Numbered from the stretch's first letter, positions 34,350 through 46,882 are shown. The stretch: DNA of 64,000 bases from Aquatica leii (GCA_035610365.1 CM069438.1:49162837-49226836); one strand, 5' to 3'. Numbers and translations: made by a program. The notes: a model not told the origin generated them from the letters alone.

Positions 34350-35190
34350 GTTTTATTTTACTATTATTTGGTTTTTCGACACCGAGATAATATTTGTAGT
34401 TTTTTGTGTTTGCGCTAGGATTAGTATTATTTTATTTTAACCGTTAGTAAACATGTCTTAGTTACCGTGCCTGTTCATAACATTCAGTTAAAGTTTCTTA
34501 TTCACCACTGACAATTAGCCCAGAGAAACTTTCTGGTGCTAGGGGTTAGTATTAGGTCTTTTCCACAATTTTCAGTAAGCGTAACGCCCATTTCGTGGCG
34601 TTACTAGAAGGTGTTTAATTTTATCGTCACCACCAATTAATAATTTTAACGTCTACACAGCGTAATGGCCTCTCCGTGGCACTATTAACGTCGTTACTTT
34701 CGTTTAATTATTTTGATAGTATTGCAAAAGGATTATATACTAATTAAAACATTGACCATAACATAAGATTTTACTTCATTGTAAACCGCATCAGTTTTAA
34801 TTATCCGATTGATTGTCGTTACTTAGCCACAGTTCATAAGACCGTTTGTTTTTATACGTTTACTCTCCGATTTAATGTAAAAACCGCCAGTAAGGTATCA
34901 ATAGAAAAACCGGCATTGTTATTCTAAAATGATTTTTAACTGCAATTACCACGGCGTTATTAGATTAATTCTATAGCTACCTGTGTTACGACTTCTTCAA
35001 TTAATCTATCCGTAATTACTGAAATTTATTTCGAGCGCTTTTTATTAAGTGGTTCAAGTAGCGCCGTTGTCATTATTTATTTATTTATAGCATTTACCAG
35101 TTTTCAACATATGTATTTGTTTTATTTCAACTGGCAATAAACTGATGTTTGAATCTGGTATGATTATATTTTCTGACTAGACGCTACATA
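34350..35190. other. Stretch without a recognised gene, with small hairpins
   Basis: GTAACGCC (34581-34588) and GGCGTTAC (34597-34604) form a perfect 8-bp stem with an 8-base loop. A related but imperfect GTAATGGCC...GTGGCACTATTAAC follows at about 34662-34690. Nothing else was recognised. Confidence 0.45.
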
Positions 35191-35194
35191 GAAG

Positions 35195-36419
35195 GCTGCG
35201 GTAGTTCAAAAACTGGGTTGAAAAGAAGACATTGAGTCTTTGCTAAATTCGCTATAATGAAATTTTATTTTAGCAAAAGCAAAATGGCGGTATTAATTTA
35301 CATGTGAGAAATGGCATATAAAAAATCGATTTAACTCCTTCCGTACAAATAAATCGTAATAATAACGACTATGTTACATTCAATAAAAAGAAATTACTTA
35401 CGATTTAACGGAGAAGGTTCCTATGAACAGCAATATGCTCACAGCATACCTGAACACGGTATGCGACAACGTAACCGCACTATAAATCTTAAACTACGTC
35501 GGAATATCTAACCAGGGGCACCGGCCACTAGTGCCGCCTGAGAAATTTTATTACTATACAAAAATGTGAAACGTTATTACTAACGACACGTAGCATACCA
35601 CTACATACCTGCCGAACTCTTTGTAACTGTCCTATCTGACGTCTTTTAATTCAACTTGCTGTGTTATAAAATTGTCGTACGTCAAAAAAATAATTTTTTA
35701 TCGTGTTGACTATTAGTTTCTAAATCGTCTTGTGATTTGCACCAATCAAACGTAAATAAGTGAACCAATTAATAAATTGCTCTACCAGGATGGCTTGGAA
35801 TTTGTAAAGACGTTGTATTGATACACCCACCAGCTTCTAAATTATATTTTGAATTTTGAACGTAATCGAATCAGTTGGCGTATTAATAAATTGCTTGAGT
35901 CAGGGTGGCTTAGATCTGTAATTAATAATTTAGTCACGTAATTCTTTTCTAGCAATCATTTTGTCATTAGGATTAGTTTTGCAACACTTTTGATATTACC
36001 GCTACTACAATTAACTTCCACCGGGATTTCTTTTTGTACATCGTCAACACGTCCGTTCCGTAACACCGTTTTAAAGGGCATTTCACTTTAATTTACCGTA
36101 ATAACCGGTCACTGTTAATTTATTATTAATTTAATTGATAATTAAACACTTAATACTTAAGACAGAATTTGAAACACGTCCGATTTGTTTGACTAGAAAA
36201 CATGGATTGTATAATAGTTTAAAACGAAAAAATTTAAGTCTGCTCGGGCGCCATGTATTTTTTTTAGTGTAGTATTTTATTTTTTTGTGATTTGTTGTAG
36301 ATGCATAGGCTAGGTACTGTCAGGACAAAAGGGGTTATGTTTTGTATGAAAACAATTTAATTTATTTATTTTAATTTTATGAAAAAAATATGTAAATATA
36401 AAAAAACTAAAATAATAGA
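35195..36419 (-). repeat. Non-coding repeat, family 4 (copy 1), with LTR/PBS-like boundary
   Basis: It shares long stretches with 36945-38700: GAGTCTTTGCTAAATTCGCT, an AAATGGCG word, TTTACATGTGAGA, CTTACGATTTAAC, AACGTTATTACTAACGACAC and a GGCACCGGCCACTAGTGCC segment (GGCGCCAGTCATCAGTGCC in copy 2). Near its high-coordinate end the minus strand reads TGGCGCCCGAGCAG (36253-36240), which resembles the tRNA-Lys primer-binding site, and the sequence beyond would be an LTR ending ...TACA on that strand. A non-autonomous LTR retrotransposon is a reasonable but unproven reading. Confidence 0.5.
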
Positions 36420-36776
36420 AACCACGAGATGGCGTCAGCCACAATACTTTTATATGTTATTATAAGGAAACATGAATATAAGCTATAGAAATATATCAGT
36501 ATAATTGTGGAAATACATCAGTGCTGATGATCCCCAAAACGGTGAAACGGCCGTACACTGGTTCTCTCTGGTGGTAATTTTTGCAATTTTACTAATATGG
36601 TTACTTTTATTATATTTGTTGGTGCATTGCAATCGTGTAATATTCGATACGTTTTTCGAATTTTCGCGGTTAGCAAATCCAACTACCAAAATGCTACGAT
36701 CGCTATAGCACCAATTTGTTTACATTTTATACGTGGGCTCGTTAACCACGAGATGGCATCAGCCACAATACTTTTA
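36420..36776. mobile_element. Short insertion bounded by 33-bp direct repeats
   Basis: ACCACGAGATGGC plus the next 20 bases occur at 36420-36452 and again at 36744-36776 with one mismatch. The roughly 290 bp between them hold the hammerhead candidate. Penelope-like and other target-primed elements can make long variable target duplications, so this may be a small non-autonomous retroelement such as a retrozyme-like unit. An old tandem duplication is the alternative. Three overlapping short frames here (36483-36815) read through the ribozyme and are unlikely to be genes. Confidence 0.5.
36517..36562 (+). ncRNA. Candidate minimal hammerhead ribozyme
   Basis: All core boxes appear in order. Stem I 5' strand is ATCAGTG (36517-36523); box CTGATGA (36524-36530); stem II TCC...GGT with a CCAAAAC-type loop (36531-36543); GAAA (36544-36547); stem III A-C...G-T (36547-36554) around a GGCC loop; cleavage triplet GTA (36553-36555); stem I 3' strand CACTGGT (36556-36562), which pairs with the first strand over seven positions including one G-U. 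The two-pair stem III is typical of hammerheads in Penelope-like elements and retrozymes. The weak point is the first pair of stem II, a T-T mismatch. Cleavage would fall after 36555. Confidence 0.7.
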
Positions 36777-36944
36777 AAATGTACATCCAAACCAGCTGTC
36801 CAAGAAATAGGATAAAAGCAAACAATCAGCGCGAGAACAAAAAATAAATTTAAATTGAATTCCAGATTAAATTATATTAGATGAATTTTTTATTTGGTGT
36901 GCGACACTATTCCAAAGAAATATTACTTTTACTTAAAAGTAGCT

Positions 36945-38700
36945 GGGTTAAAAAAAAACCTTGAGTCTTTGCCAAATTCGCTATAACAAAATTTTATATT
37001 AGCTAAAGCAAAATGGCGTCTGGTATTCATTTACATGTGAGAGACGGCGTAAAAAATTTATGTAACCCTTTCTGTAGAAATAAAACGTAGTAATAACGCC
37101 TATGTGAAATTCAATTAAAATAGATGTACTTACGATTTAACCGACAAGGTTTTTATTAAAATTTAAGCAGGAAAATTCTCGAATACGCTATGTGACGACG
37201 TAACCGCATTGTAAATCTCGAATTTCGTCGAAATATTTAACCAAGGGCGCCAGTCATCAGTGCCACGTCAAAAATTTTATTAACATACAAAAATCTGAAA
37301 CGTTATTACTAACGACACCTAGCACTTTACTACACACCCGACTAACTTTCTATAACTGTTCTTTCAAACCCTAGCGACTGCTATTCTCAGTTTAAACTAA
37401 CTAACGACTACTCGTTGTGTCTCGGCTGTTCTGACATGTTTCAATTTAACTTTTTTTCGTAAGCTCAAACGAAAAACTAGCTTCTTGCAATTTGCATCAA
37501 CCAAACGTAGATAAGTTAACAAACTAATAGATTGCTCCAGCTAGGATAGCCTGGAATTTGTGAATTTTCGTAGTCCGGGTGGCTGAGAATTAGTTAAGAC
37601 GCTTGACATCTCTACTAGCTGAATTTGTTGTTTTACACGTTCTAATTAATAATCTTTCTGTTTGTTTTGTAATACCATTTTAAAGTGCACTTAGGGAAAT
37701 AACCCGTTATGTTACAGCATTCGAGCGTGGTCCGGACTCAGCACCAGCCTTGCTTATACTATTTTTATTTGAGACTGGATTTGAACAGGCGGATTTTCTG
37801 TAGAGTTTTTTAATCTATTTTAACTAGGGCTCTGTAGACAATACAAGGATATGACTTTTTTCTAGAAGACGGTAATGTAGTGTTTCATGTTCGCGAGTGC
37901 TTTTTGTTGTGTCAGAGAGTTCAAACTTAGTATTTTATTGTTGGTAAGTTTTGATATAACACTGCATGGCATAACGGTTGACAGGTTATGGATAGGCACC
38001 GGGTACATACCAAATGATGTGGTGATTTTATCGGCACGAACTTTGGGTTTTTTATCTATTTTTATTTATCTTGTGTTACTTTTTTTAATAATATTTTGAT
38101 TTTTTCTTTGTTTAGGAGATTTTTAATTCTAAAGTTTATAAACGATTTTGCTGTTTTAGTGTTTTAGGTTTAGTTAGTGTAGGTTTGGACTTGATAAATT
38201 GTACTTGTCTGGCGGTGTGCGATAGTGTTTTTTAGAAAAGCTTTGTAATTATTCTATGAATTTTGCGGGATAAGGATTAAAGTGCTGTTTACAAAATTGG
38301 AGGCGGATTCCATAGCGGATTATATTCTAGATTCCATCTTTAAATTAAGATGGGTAGTTTAATATTGCAGTTTACTATGCATATACTGATTTGTGTGATT
38401 TTTATGCTAACGCAACATTCAGTTTAGTAATAATTTTTGTGACGCTAACAATATAAATTCTAAAAACAAAAGTAATGAATTTTGAAAAAATAATAAAAAT
38501 AATGGTGGTGGCGGTAACGTGTAATTCTCGCTGAACCAAAAAGGTTATTGTTTGGTTGTAAATAAAATATTAGTTACTATATTTGATTCTATGACATGCA
38601 ATCGTTTGAAACAAAAAAAATTGTAATCTCTGCTCGGGCGCCATGTACTTTTTCCAGTGTGGTGATTTATTTTTTTTATATGATTTGTTTTAGATGCAAA
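36945..38700 (-). repeat. Non-coding repeat, family 4 (copy 2)
   Basis: Second copy of the 35195-36419 unit. Similarity is clear from 36955 to about 37380 and again around the GCTCGGGCGCCATGTACTTT boundary (38632-38651). The minus strand again gives TGGCGCCCGAGCAG (38643-38630). The part between, about 37.4-38.6 kb, differs from copy 1 and holds a frame (37887-38099, +) with no known motif. Confidence 0.5.
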
Positions 38701-39945
38701 CTTTAGTTAGGGTTAGGACACTTATTTATTTTACGAAATAATATACTTTTAAAAATAAATATATAGAGGTAGTTATAATATGATCTTGGTTATGGTAAAA
38801 ATTAGTGCACCATTGTGTTACGTTTTCTTTTCAATTAGTAACGTTCTCAAATGAACGCACCAGTTAATAATTTATTTACTAATTTTTTGCAATGTAAATA
38901 ATAAATTTGCCTCTACAGGCAGATTTTTCACTGCGTTGCTATGCACACGTAGTTTTAATACTGCGGTAAAAGTTTGATTTAAATGGTTAATTCTTAACCT
39001 GGCGAGTTTTTTAATCCAAATCTTATTGTTTCTAAATTATAGAAATTGTTACTGAGGGTTTGTTTTTCTTTTGGTTGCTTTCCTCCTGGATGCTGTAACC
39101 GTTTCCAAAGAAAAAAAAGGTGAATGATGGCGGGTGTAAGTCAAGGATTCCGTACATCTTTTTTTCTTTGATGCTAAAGGGCGGACGAGTGCTGTTATGT
39201 GACGTAATACAACCATTGCGATTGTAATTACGATTTCTGATAGAGATAATTTGTCTATAATTTTCTGTCGTTTGATTTGGAATAAATACTACGTAAGATC
39301 GTTATCTACAAGATTTTTTTGGAGGCAGTCCATGGAAAATTTACGATGCTAGGTTTTTAAGTTAAGTGAACGTAATGTCAATTATTAGATTGTTTAAGTA
39401 AAGTCATGTATTGCTGTAATTTTGGTTATGCTCTAACCTACATTAAGTGCGAAGTGTGGTACTGTTTTACTTTTGTGTTTTAGCTAATTTCTTTTCTGAT
39501 GACTTATGACTAAGAACTTTGACAGAGCTCTGGACAAGTCAACCGATCTACAGGTATATGTAAACCAGTATTACATGTGGCTCGAGTAAGGTAGTATCCT
39601 ACTTTTTTACATTTTATGTAGCGTTATTTGATTTCAATTTCACTTTTAGTCATTCGATTTTGACTAGGCCAAGTTTGCTTAGACATCTTGATTGAGTGCA
39701 CGTTTACTTAATCGTTGGGAAATTTTTCCCTCTTATTTAATTTTTGTTTTGATTACTCTACTAGTTATTGAAAATTTGTTTCTACGATTATTGCACCGAG
39801 GGAAATTACTCCCTATCGGTAGAAATTACAAACTTTTTTTTCATTATTAGGTTGTTTGTGCAATTGTGTAGTATAGTTATTTATTTATTTAAATGTTTTT
39901 TTACTTATACAATATAGACAGTTTTTATTATATACATTTGTTAGT
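38700..39945. other. Stretch without a recognised gene
   Basis: AT-rich with no long frame. The sequence near 39840-39945 may be the body of the Penelope-like tail whose hammerhead-like end follows. Confidence 0.35.
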
Positions 39946-39950
39946 GCTTA

Positions 39951-40004
39951 TTAGTATCTGAAGATGGCGCATATGTTATTATAAGGCCGAAACATGTCAT
40001 AATT
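39951..40004 (+). ncRNA. Hammerhead-like motif, Penelope-like type (degenerate stem I)
   Basis: CTGAAGA (39958-39964) fits the CTGANGA box. A GGC/GCC stem II with a 15-base loop follows, then GAAA (39989-39992), a two-pair stem III (AC/GT) with a two-base loop, and the cleavage triplet GTC (39996-39998). Stem I is only TAT/ATA plus one further pair, so folding is weak. The words TATGTTATTATAAGG and GAAACATG link it to the 36455-36475 sequence, where a more decayed relative lies. The order is typical of Penelope-like 3' ends. Confidence 0.55.
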
Positions 40005-40171
40005 AATTGAATATTAAATATTGGTTCGACAATGGTTTTTTGATGTTTTTTATTGATATAATGTTACGACCAATAATGGAGGATCTTTTTTATCAATTAC
40101 TAACTTTTCAGTTTGTGTTACTGACTTATGTATTTAGAGTCCATATTAATTTATGTTTAATTTTTATATAT

Positions 40172-41378
40172 TGTTACAAGCTTTAGGTCTTACGAACCTT
40201 GCACGGCCAACTCACACAGTCGGAGATAGGGGAGGTTCAAGTGAATAATAATTAAGGGCGCCAGATCATTTATAATAAACACTTCTGCCTCGATCAAGAT
40301 AGACGGTTCAAACTTGTAACGAATTTTTAGGCTCGTAATCCTTGTTACTTTGGTGTTCGGGTAACCACAATTAAAAGAGAAAGGTATGTTACCATAAAAG
40401 CAAGATTAACAGGTATAAAAACTTTAATTTAGTAACGTAGAATATTAACAAGAGTATATCTAATTCTCAATTCATAAACGCTAAAAGTATCGGCAACACA
40501 CAATACATAGGTTAAGTGGAATCGTATAACGAAGAAAATTTCCTAATAAATATCGTTTGTGCACAGCATGCGATACACACAAAATGATTAATGAAATTAC
40601 CTTAAAGGTAGTGTAACTTTAAACGTAATTACGGAAATTAACACAAACAAAAGTTCCGTGAGTGACTTTTCTGACAGCGAAAAAAATAATTAAATCAACT
40701 TACCCACAATCCAGTACCTATTTGAGCGAAGAAAACGTTTTCCCCGGTGCGTAACCTGGAATAGATATTGAATAGCAAATCGTGTCACACAATAACTCAC
40801 GAAGATAGGAAGCTACAAAATCGTTAATAATAATAGATGAAATAAGATATAAAAACCCGTTGTATCGAATGCTGTTATTTGCGATTACGAAAAGGTGGGC
40901 ATCGCAGTCGACTGGCGTATAAGAAATAACCTCTCAAAAGCAAATGCTGGTCAAGACTTAGTTTTCGTTGTAGAGAATATGCCTTCCAGAATCTTAGGCG
41001 TTCGGTGACGGTAGTTATTAAAAGTATTAATTCTTCATTGTTGTTTTATTAAATCGAATATGTGGTCAAAGCGTAACGAAACGGCTATCAAATTAATAAA
41101 GAAATTACAAAAGAATCCTAACAAACCGGATGCAAATATCTTACCCTGTGCCGAATAAATTACGATAAATTCGTAATTAACTTATAATTTTCTGTCCATC
41201 ACAGAGGATGTACTTAAAATCTTTGGAATTAGGTCAATTTATAACGACACAGATCGTCGCAAGTAGTTGACAGCTTTAAATTGAATCCCGCAACATGTCA
41301 GTAACCAGAAAGATCGGCAGAGGGCGTCAAAACCGGAATCAAATTTTAATTCGATATACAGGGTATTAGCACGTAACA
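40172..41378 (+). mobile_element. Solo LTR, family 1 (copy 3, 1207 bp)
   Basis: It starts TGTTACAAGCTTTAGGTCTT and ends AGCACGTAACA, with a perfect 4-bp ATAT duplication (40168-40171 and 41379-41382). It aligns along its whole length with copy 1, with small deletions. A minus-strand frame at 41239-41520 crosses its end and is not a gene. No internal element sequence lies beside it. Confidence 0.88.
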
Positions 41379-41389
41379 ATATTAATCTT

Positions 41390-44150
41390 ATATCTATTGT
41401 ATCGCTAAGTATATTTACTGTGTTTGTATTGATAATACGAAATTTGTTCTGGATTTTGATTGTATTGGTATCTTTGGTTGGCTTTGGTAATTTTGTCAGA
41501 ATTACAAGATTTGTTTTCAAAATAAACTACCTGGCGCCTATATCTTCGGGTATTTGCTAAATCTGTTAAGTTTTTATGGGATTTTTTTGATTATATTGTA
41601 ATCGGCGTTGAAATTTAGCAGTGAATCTTTTATGTAAGACCCCGTAATTAGATTCATCTGGCTGAATTTGCGGTTTTCTGTTTTTTTTACGATTGATTAG
41701 TTCGATGTTAGCATCGAAAACGTTTTGCTCGTTATTTTATTACGTTTGATTTAAGTTTATTTGTATTTTATAGTTATTTCACAATTATTACTGGTATTTT
41801 TTTTTAATTTTTAAACGCATAAATTTCCGTGGTCTTGATTTTGATTAAGTGTTTTTACTTCTGGGTATTTCAATGTAATAACAACTCTATCTAATTTATG
41901 ACTTTCTGTTTGGAATGTAATTTGATCGATTTTTCTTAGAATCTACTTTTGTTTATGTCGGGGTCATTTACGAGCGTGATTTGGATCACTTGATAATTTA
42001 ATTAAGCAAGCGTTTCGTGAGAACATTTTCTTTCTTTAGTGTGCGTACGTGACATGACGCACGTGGCCACTATATTTTTCATCTTTGTTAATTTACGTTG
42101 TTTAGTGTTCCATCTTTTACAAAGATTTTACGGCGCAAGTTCGTTGAATTAAGTGAGATTACGAGGAGTTAAAAGGAGTAAAATTTTGATTTTGAGAGAG
42201 ATCTTTTCTTGGTCGCAATTAAGAAATACAGGGTTCCGTGACGTAGTCAAGGGTTCGGGGAAGTTAAACAAATGGTACCGTGAAAATTAAGTGGTGTGAT
42301 AGGAAATATTGGTTTTCCAAGTTCGTAGTTTTACGGTTTAATGAACTTCATGGTATCCATAATAAAGCTCACGTTCGAGTTAGATTTATTTACGATGTGT
42401 TATGCTGAGAATCCAATTTTCGCTTTTGTGCGGATTTCAATGCTGAATTAAAACATATCTTTCGCCGTCATTCCATTGTTTGGGGGTCTCACCGAACCTT
42501 CAACCGACTACAGAACACCTAGACCGTCCCGGGGTCGATCTAAACTCGAAAGCTTCTGGAACCACTGTGCCCAGCAGTTTACCTGGAGGATACAGTTGAG
42601 TCAAGGTATTTATCGAATTTGATATTATCGTGAAGTGAACCACCATCGGTCTGATTTAAAAGCCTTGTATTTCAAGTAAAATTACAAGTCTCGAATTGAA
42701 AGAAAAACAATAATGTAACTAATAATGTTAGTATTTGTCGAAAATACGTGATAAAAGAATTTTCGTCGAAGTAAAGTTTTACTATCAATAACGAATTATT
42801 TCATCTTTTCTATTCAAGTAAGTTTATTTATGTAATGCGCCCACGGCCGTGATTTTAGATAAATTAAGATTAATTAATTTGTGCTTTGTTTTATTTCTTT
42901 AAATTCTGAATTTTGTATTTTGTTATTTTGTTTTTGTGCCTTTATTCAATCGTTTTACGTATTTTTTTTGTTTTGTTTTGGTTAATTTTGCGAATTTCAA
43001 TACCAGTATTTTGTTTGATTTTATTATTACTATTCAAGTTTGTTTGAACCTTTTTTTTTATTTCAAATAAATGTTAAATTGTTAAATGTAATGAGCTTTT
43101 ACTGATTCAGCCGCCGCGAACGTAATTTTTTTTGGAGTACATTTCAGAGTTTAGTAAGTTACAACTCAAGGTAAGTCCAGGGGTTGTAACCAACCAGATG
43201 AGCTTCTGGGTTATCAGGGGTCCAGAAGCTATAATCATCGTGTCCTTGATTGGCGCCCTAACCGATTTTGAGTTTTTAACCATTTTATTTCGATTTTATG
43301 TCAATGTCGTTTCCAAGTTATCACGGAATTTTAAAATATAACCCACCCCTTCTCCACTGAGCAGCGGCACAACATCGTTTATCTTACCTCATTTCAGGCA
43401 GTGACTTTGTTTTAACTTTGGCATGTAACAATATAAGCTACTTCCAAATACGGCTGCATTATTATTTGTTACCTACTTCCCCTCTCTTTTTCTGAGCTGG
43501 GACAATATTTCTTTACCATTAATTCCAACGTGTGTTTATAGTTACTACCCCACTGCAGCTGGTAGGGGTTGTAATAATTGTTATCTGAAATGTCAACATG
43601 CTATTATGAGTTTGTATTAGTATTTTTAACTGTCTTCTACTGTCTTCAACAAAGTTATAATTAATGCCACTTTGATGTATTATTTTCGACAAGTACGGTT
43701 TATGTAATTCTGGTTTACGGATAGTCAATTCGTAGGTAAATTATTACACCGGGTACTTTTAATGCTCAGTTGTGGTTATAGATTGACTTCGGTGGTTTTA
43801 GTATAATTAACGCAGTTCTTACAATGAACGCCAGTTTTTACGTAGGTTAGTTATTGGTAATAACTCGGGGGCGGCGTAAGACTAGTCGGTATTTTAAACA
43901 ACGAAAGCCGGTTTGTGTATAGTTGTCTGTATTCCAATCAACTAGAAGCTTTCGGAAAAGAGGAAGGTTTTGAAAAAGTTCTCAAATTAATAATAACAAT
44001 TATTTTATTTAGGTAAAACATCAAAAGTAAAACTACTTGAAAACGCAAGTAATTTACGCACTTAAATTAAAAAAGGGAATAATCGTATGTCAAAAGTACT
44101 AAGAATTATTAAAAAAGCGCTGCTGTGCGGCACCTGACAGGCACTCTAGC
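41390..44150. other. Stretch without a recognised gene
   Basis: Contains a GC-richer segment (about 42480-42620) and T-rich, pyrimidine-heavy DNA, with short frames at 43132-43341 (+) and 43519-43728 (-) that match nothing I know. It could include an untranslated exon or an unknown repeat. Nothing decides. Confidence 0.35.
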
Positions 44151-44159
44151 ACAGGCATA

Positions 44160-44490
44160 ATTACTTTCATTCACTGTAATAACCGGCTACTGTTCGTTTA
44201 TTATTTATTTAATTGATAATTAAACACGTAATACTTAAGACAGAATTAGAAACATGTCCAATTTGTTTGACATGGATTGTGAAATAGTTTAAATCAAAAA
44301 TTTTAAAGTCTCTGCTCGGGCGCCATGTACTTTTTTGTGTAGTAATTTATTTTTTTTGTGATTTGTCGTAGTTGCAAAGGATGGGTAGAATCAGGATCAG
44401 GCATTATCTAAATTTCTGTATACATTTTCCGAAAATTTAATGAAAAATTATGTGAATATAAAAAAACTAAAATAATAGAAACAATTATTT
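44160..44490 (-). repeat. Non-coding repeat, family 4 (copy 3, partial)
   Basis: It matches copy 1 over about 36095-36420: AATAACCGGCTACTGTT, TTGATAATTAAACAC, TAATACTTAAGACAGAATT, the GCTCGGGCGCCATGTACTTT boundary (44314-44333) and a 3' end AAAAAACTAAAATAATAGAA present in both. The minus-strand primer-site-like word TGGCGCCCGAGCAG is intact at 44325-44312. Confidence 0.6.
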
Positions 44491-46500
44491 TATATACGCA
44501 AACTTTGAAAGTAAAATTAATTAAAAGCTTAATTTAGGTACAGAAATAAAAAATGGAAATAAACGTATTCGTTAATTAAAGTATAAATTCAGGTCAATAT
44601 CACGAAAATTTTTAACCAACTTTACTATTGTGACATTCAGTGGCTAAGTGGCATTAGCATCGTAGTTAGTCACGAAAAAATAAATCAGTTAATTTTAAAT
44701 TAAGTTATAATTAGTCACAAAATTTCGGCGGAAGTACGTTCACGACACATAAACATACATCAAAAAGCTCTTATCAGGTAAAACAACAAAGACTTATAAC
44801 TTGCCGAAAAGCATTTTTGTTTCAACCGAAAAATATATTAAACATGAAACGTTATCGTTCATAACTCTAAAAATAAATTACTTGCAAAAAATTCTTCAGA
44901 AACACAAAAAAATATAATTAAGTTTGTTCCCGTTTTACCGAAAAGCATTTATCTCTTGTGTTACTCTTTTTTTAGTAATATTTTAATAAAGTTTCTTTTA
45001 ACTTTGTGTAACACCCCACGTCATTCATTAATGAAGAAAATCAATGAAAACAAGAATCTCGTTATTCGTGGAACAAAACGATGGTTTGTGTGCTTAACAA
45101 AGGATGTTTAAATGCAAAAGAAAAAAAATGATTAATTGCGTTTTATTAAATTTCGATTAGTTGATAACGTAGTTAGAAATGTGTATTAATAATACGCGAT
45201 TGCTAGTTGTCACTCCATTATTTTACATAAAAGACTCAAGTAGAGATGTAAATGAATAATCCATTTTTTTTATACAAATCTGATTAAAAAAAGCTCGGTT
45301 GGGAAAAGAGGGTACTTGACATAAACTTCGCATAAAATACGTCGAGTTAAATTGGAGATCACTTCAGAAACTACTTTTGCGTTTATTTCATTCTATTAAA
45401 ATTTAATTTTTTTACGTTTTACTATTTTCGATGCGCGTAATCAATCACGTTATTTTCAGCGTCCGTTTTTTGGGGTTAGAAGGTATGGAACATTACACTG
45501 ATTGAACAAAGTGAGACAGATGTAGTCATTATTTGGTGCCAAATCCTAGGGCACGCTAAGTTCTACTTTAATATTAATCACGCGTTTCTTGTCAGCACAG
45601 TTGCTTAACCTTAACAATAAATCTTAATGTATCGAAACCTATTAATTTTCAAATTGCGCCCTTTGCGAAAAAAGAGGTTAAACGCGTGCATTATTCAAGC
45701 TTTAAATAACCGAACGAATTAATAGGTGCATAAAGCAGAATGGTAGAACATGAGAAACAATAGAGAAGATATTAAATGGTAACACGTACTTGACACGAGA
45801 ACAGATGGCGACATATACCCTGTAATTAATGAGCATCCCGTCTAAAACTATCATGTCGCGTATAAGCAATGAATTGATTAATAAAGCACCCTTGCGGGTT
45901 GTGGCGTATGCTCTATTACTTCAAAAACAGATTACTTTTAAGCTTATTTTCTTCGTAACACATATAAAACATCAGCTTCTTAGCTCTTCGGAGTTTTCGT
46001 TGTTGAACTAAAAGTAAATAATATAATAAAAGTTGCGGAATCACTAACCGAAATTTACTATTTGTATTTTATTTCATTTAAGTGAGATCTTTGCTCGTAT
46101 TTTCATTTGTTTCCATCTACAACGTTATGTAATTGTAATTGATAAATGCGGGAAATGTTTTGCCACGTTGCGCTATTAATTAAATGTAGTTTGGGGTCAA
46201 AAGTTTTCGAAACAAATCAATACTTGAGTAAAATGGGTGTAATTAATTTTGCCTGTCGTTTAAACTTTTTTTTTTAAGCGGGTTTGCGTGTTCTTTAATA
46301 TAATAGGAATTAATAGTGACTGTCTTTCAATACGCCAAAAAAAACCATTTGCATCGTTAAACAAATTGGTTTTCCAACGCATTTTGCATAAATTTGCTAA
46401 CAATAAATACGACAATAATCTTAAAAATACATTAGCTTGTACACACAAGTTCATTTTTTTACAAAAATATAGTAAAAGTATAATGTACGCCCTTTGATTT
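44490..46500. other. Stretch without a recognised gene
   Basis: No family motif was found in the short frames at 45829-46011 (+) and 46260-46497 (both strands). Confidence 0.35.
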
Positions 46501-46506
46501 TTACAT

Positions 46507-46742
46507 TGTTATCGAAGGACCTTGAATGTATTTGTTTTTATTAAAGAAACTTCTTCATTTAAATGCTGAGTATATACATTTTTTAATGTCGAACGTACAC
46601 CAACATGATAATAATAATGGCAGATTAACTCCAAATCAGTCTTAACAGTAACAACCACACACTAAAAAAAATCCCATAGCGGTACATGAACCGAACTTGG
46701 CACAGGCCCGTACTTATTAAAACGAACAAATAGGCCTAAACA
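46507..46742 (-). mobile_element. Probable 3' LTR of the Bel/Pao element
   Basis: On the minus strand a purine run GACGGGGGCA immediately precedes TGTTTAGGCC, the expected polypurine tract and LTR start. A TTTAATAAAAAC polyadenylation-type word occurs near the other end, and GATAACA is a likely terminus at 46507. Length is about 236 bp. No 5' LTR exists for comparison, so the outer end is an estimate. Confidence 0.55.
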
Positions 46743-46882
46743 TGCCCCCGTCCTTGAAAGACTAGGCTTTCAATAACATCAAACTTAAAGAATATAATTA
46801 CATAGATTGTGTATCTAAGCTAAATTTTAATTTCTAACACTTGAACTTGCACTAACACTGCGAAGCCAAGTACAAAACATCA

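Noticed and set aside
36483-36815. Three overlapping frames across the ribozyme candidate
   Set aside because: They lie on both strands over the same DNA, have no known motif and are better explained by the structured RNA and flanking repeats.
42480-42620. GC-richer segment as a possible exon
   Set aside because: No open frame of useful length in any of the six readings and no clear splice context.
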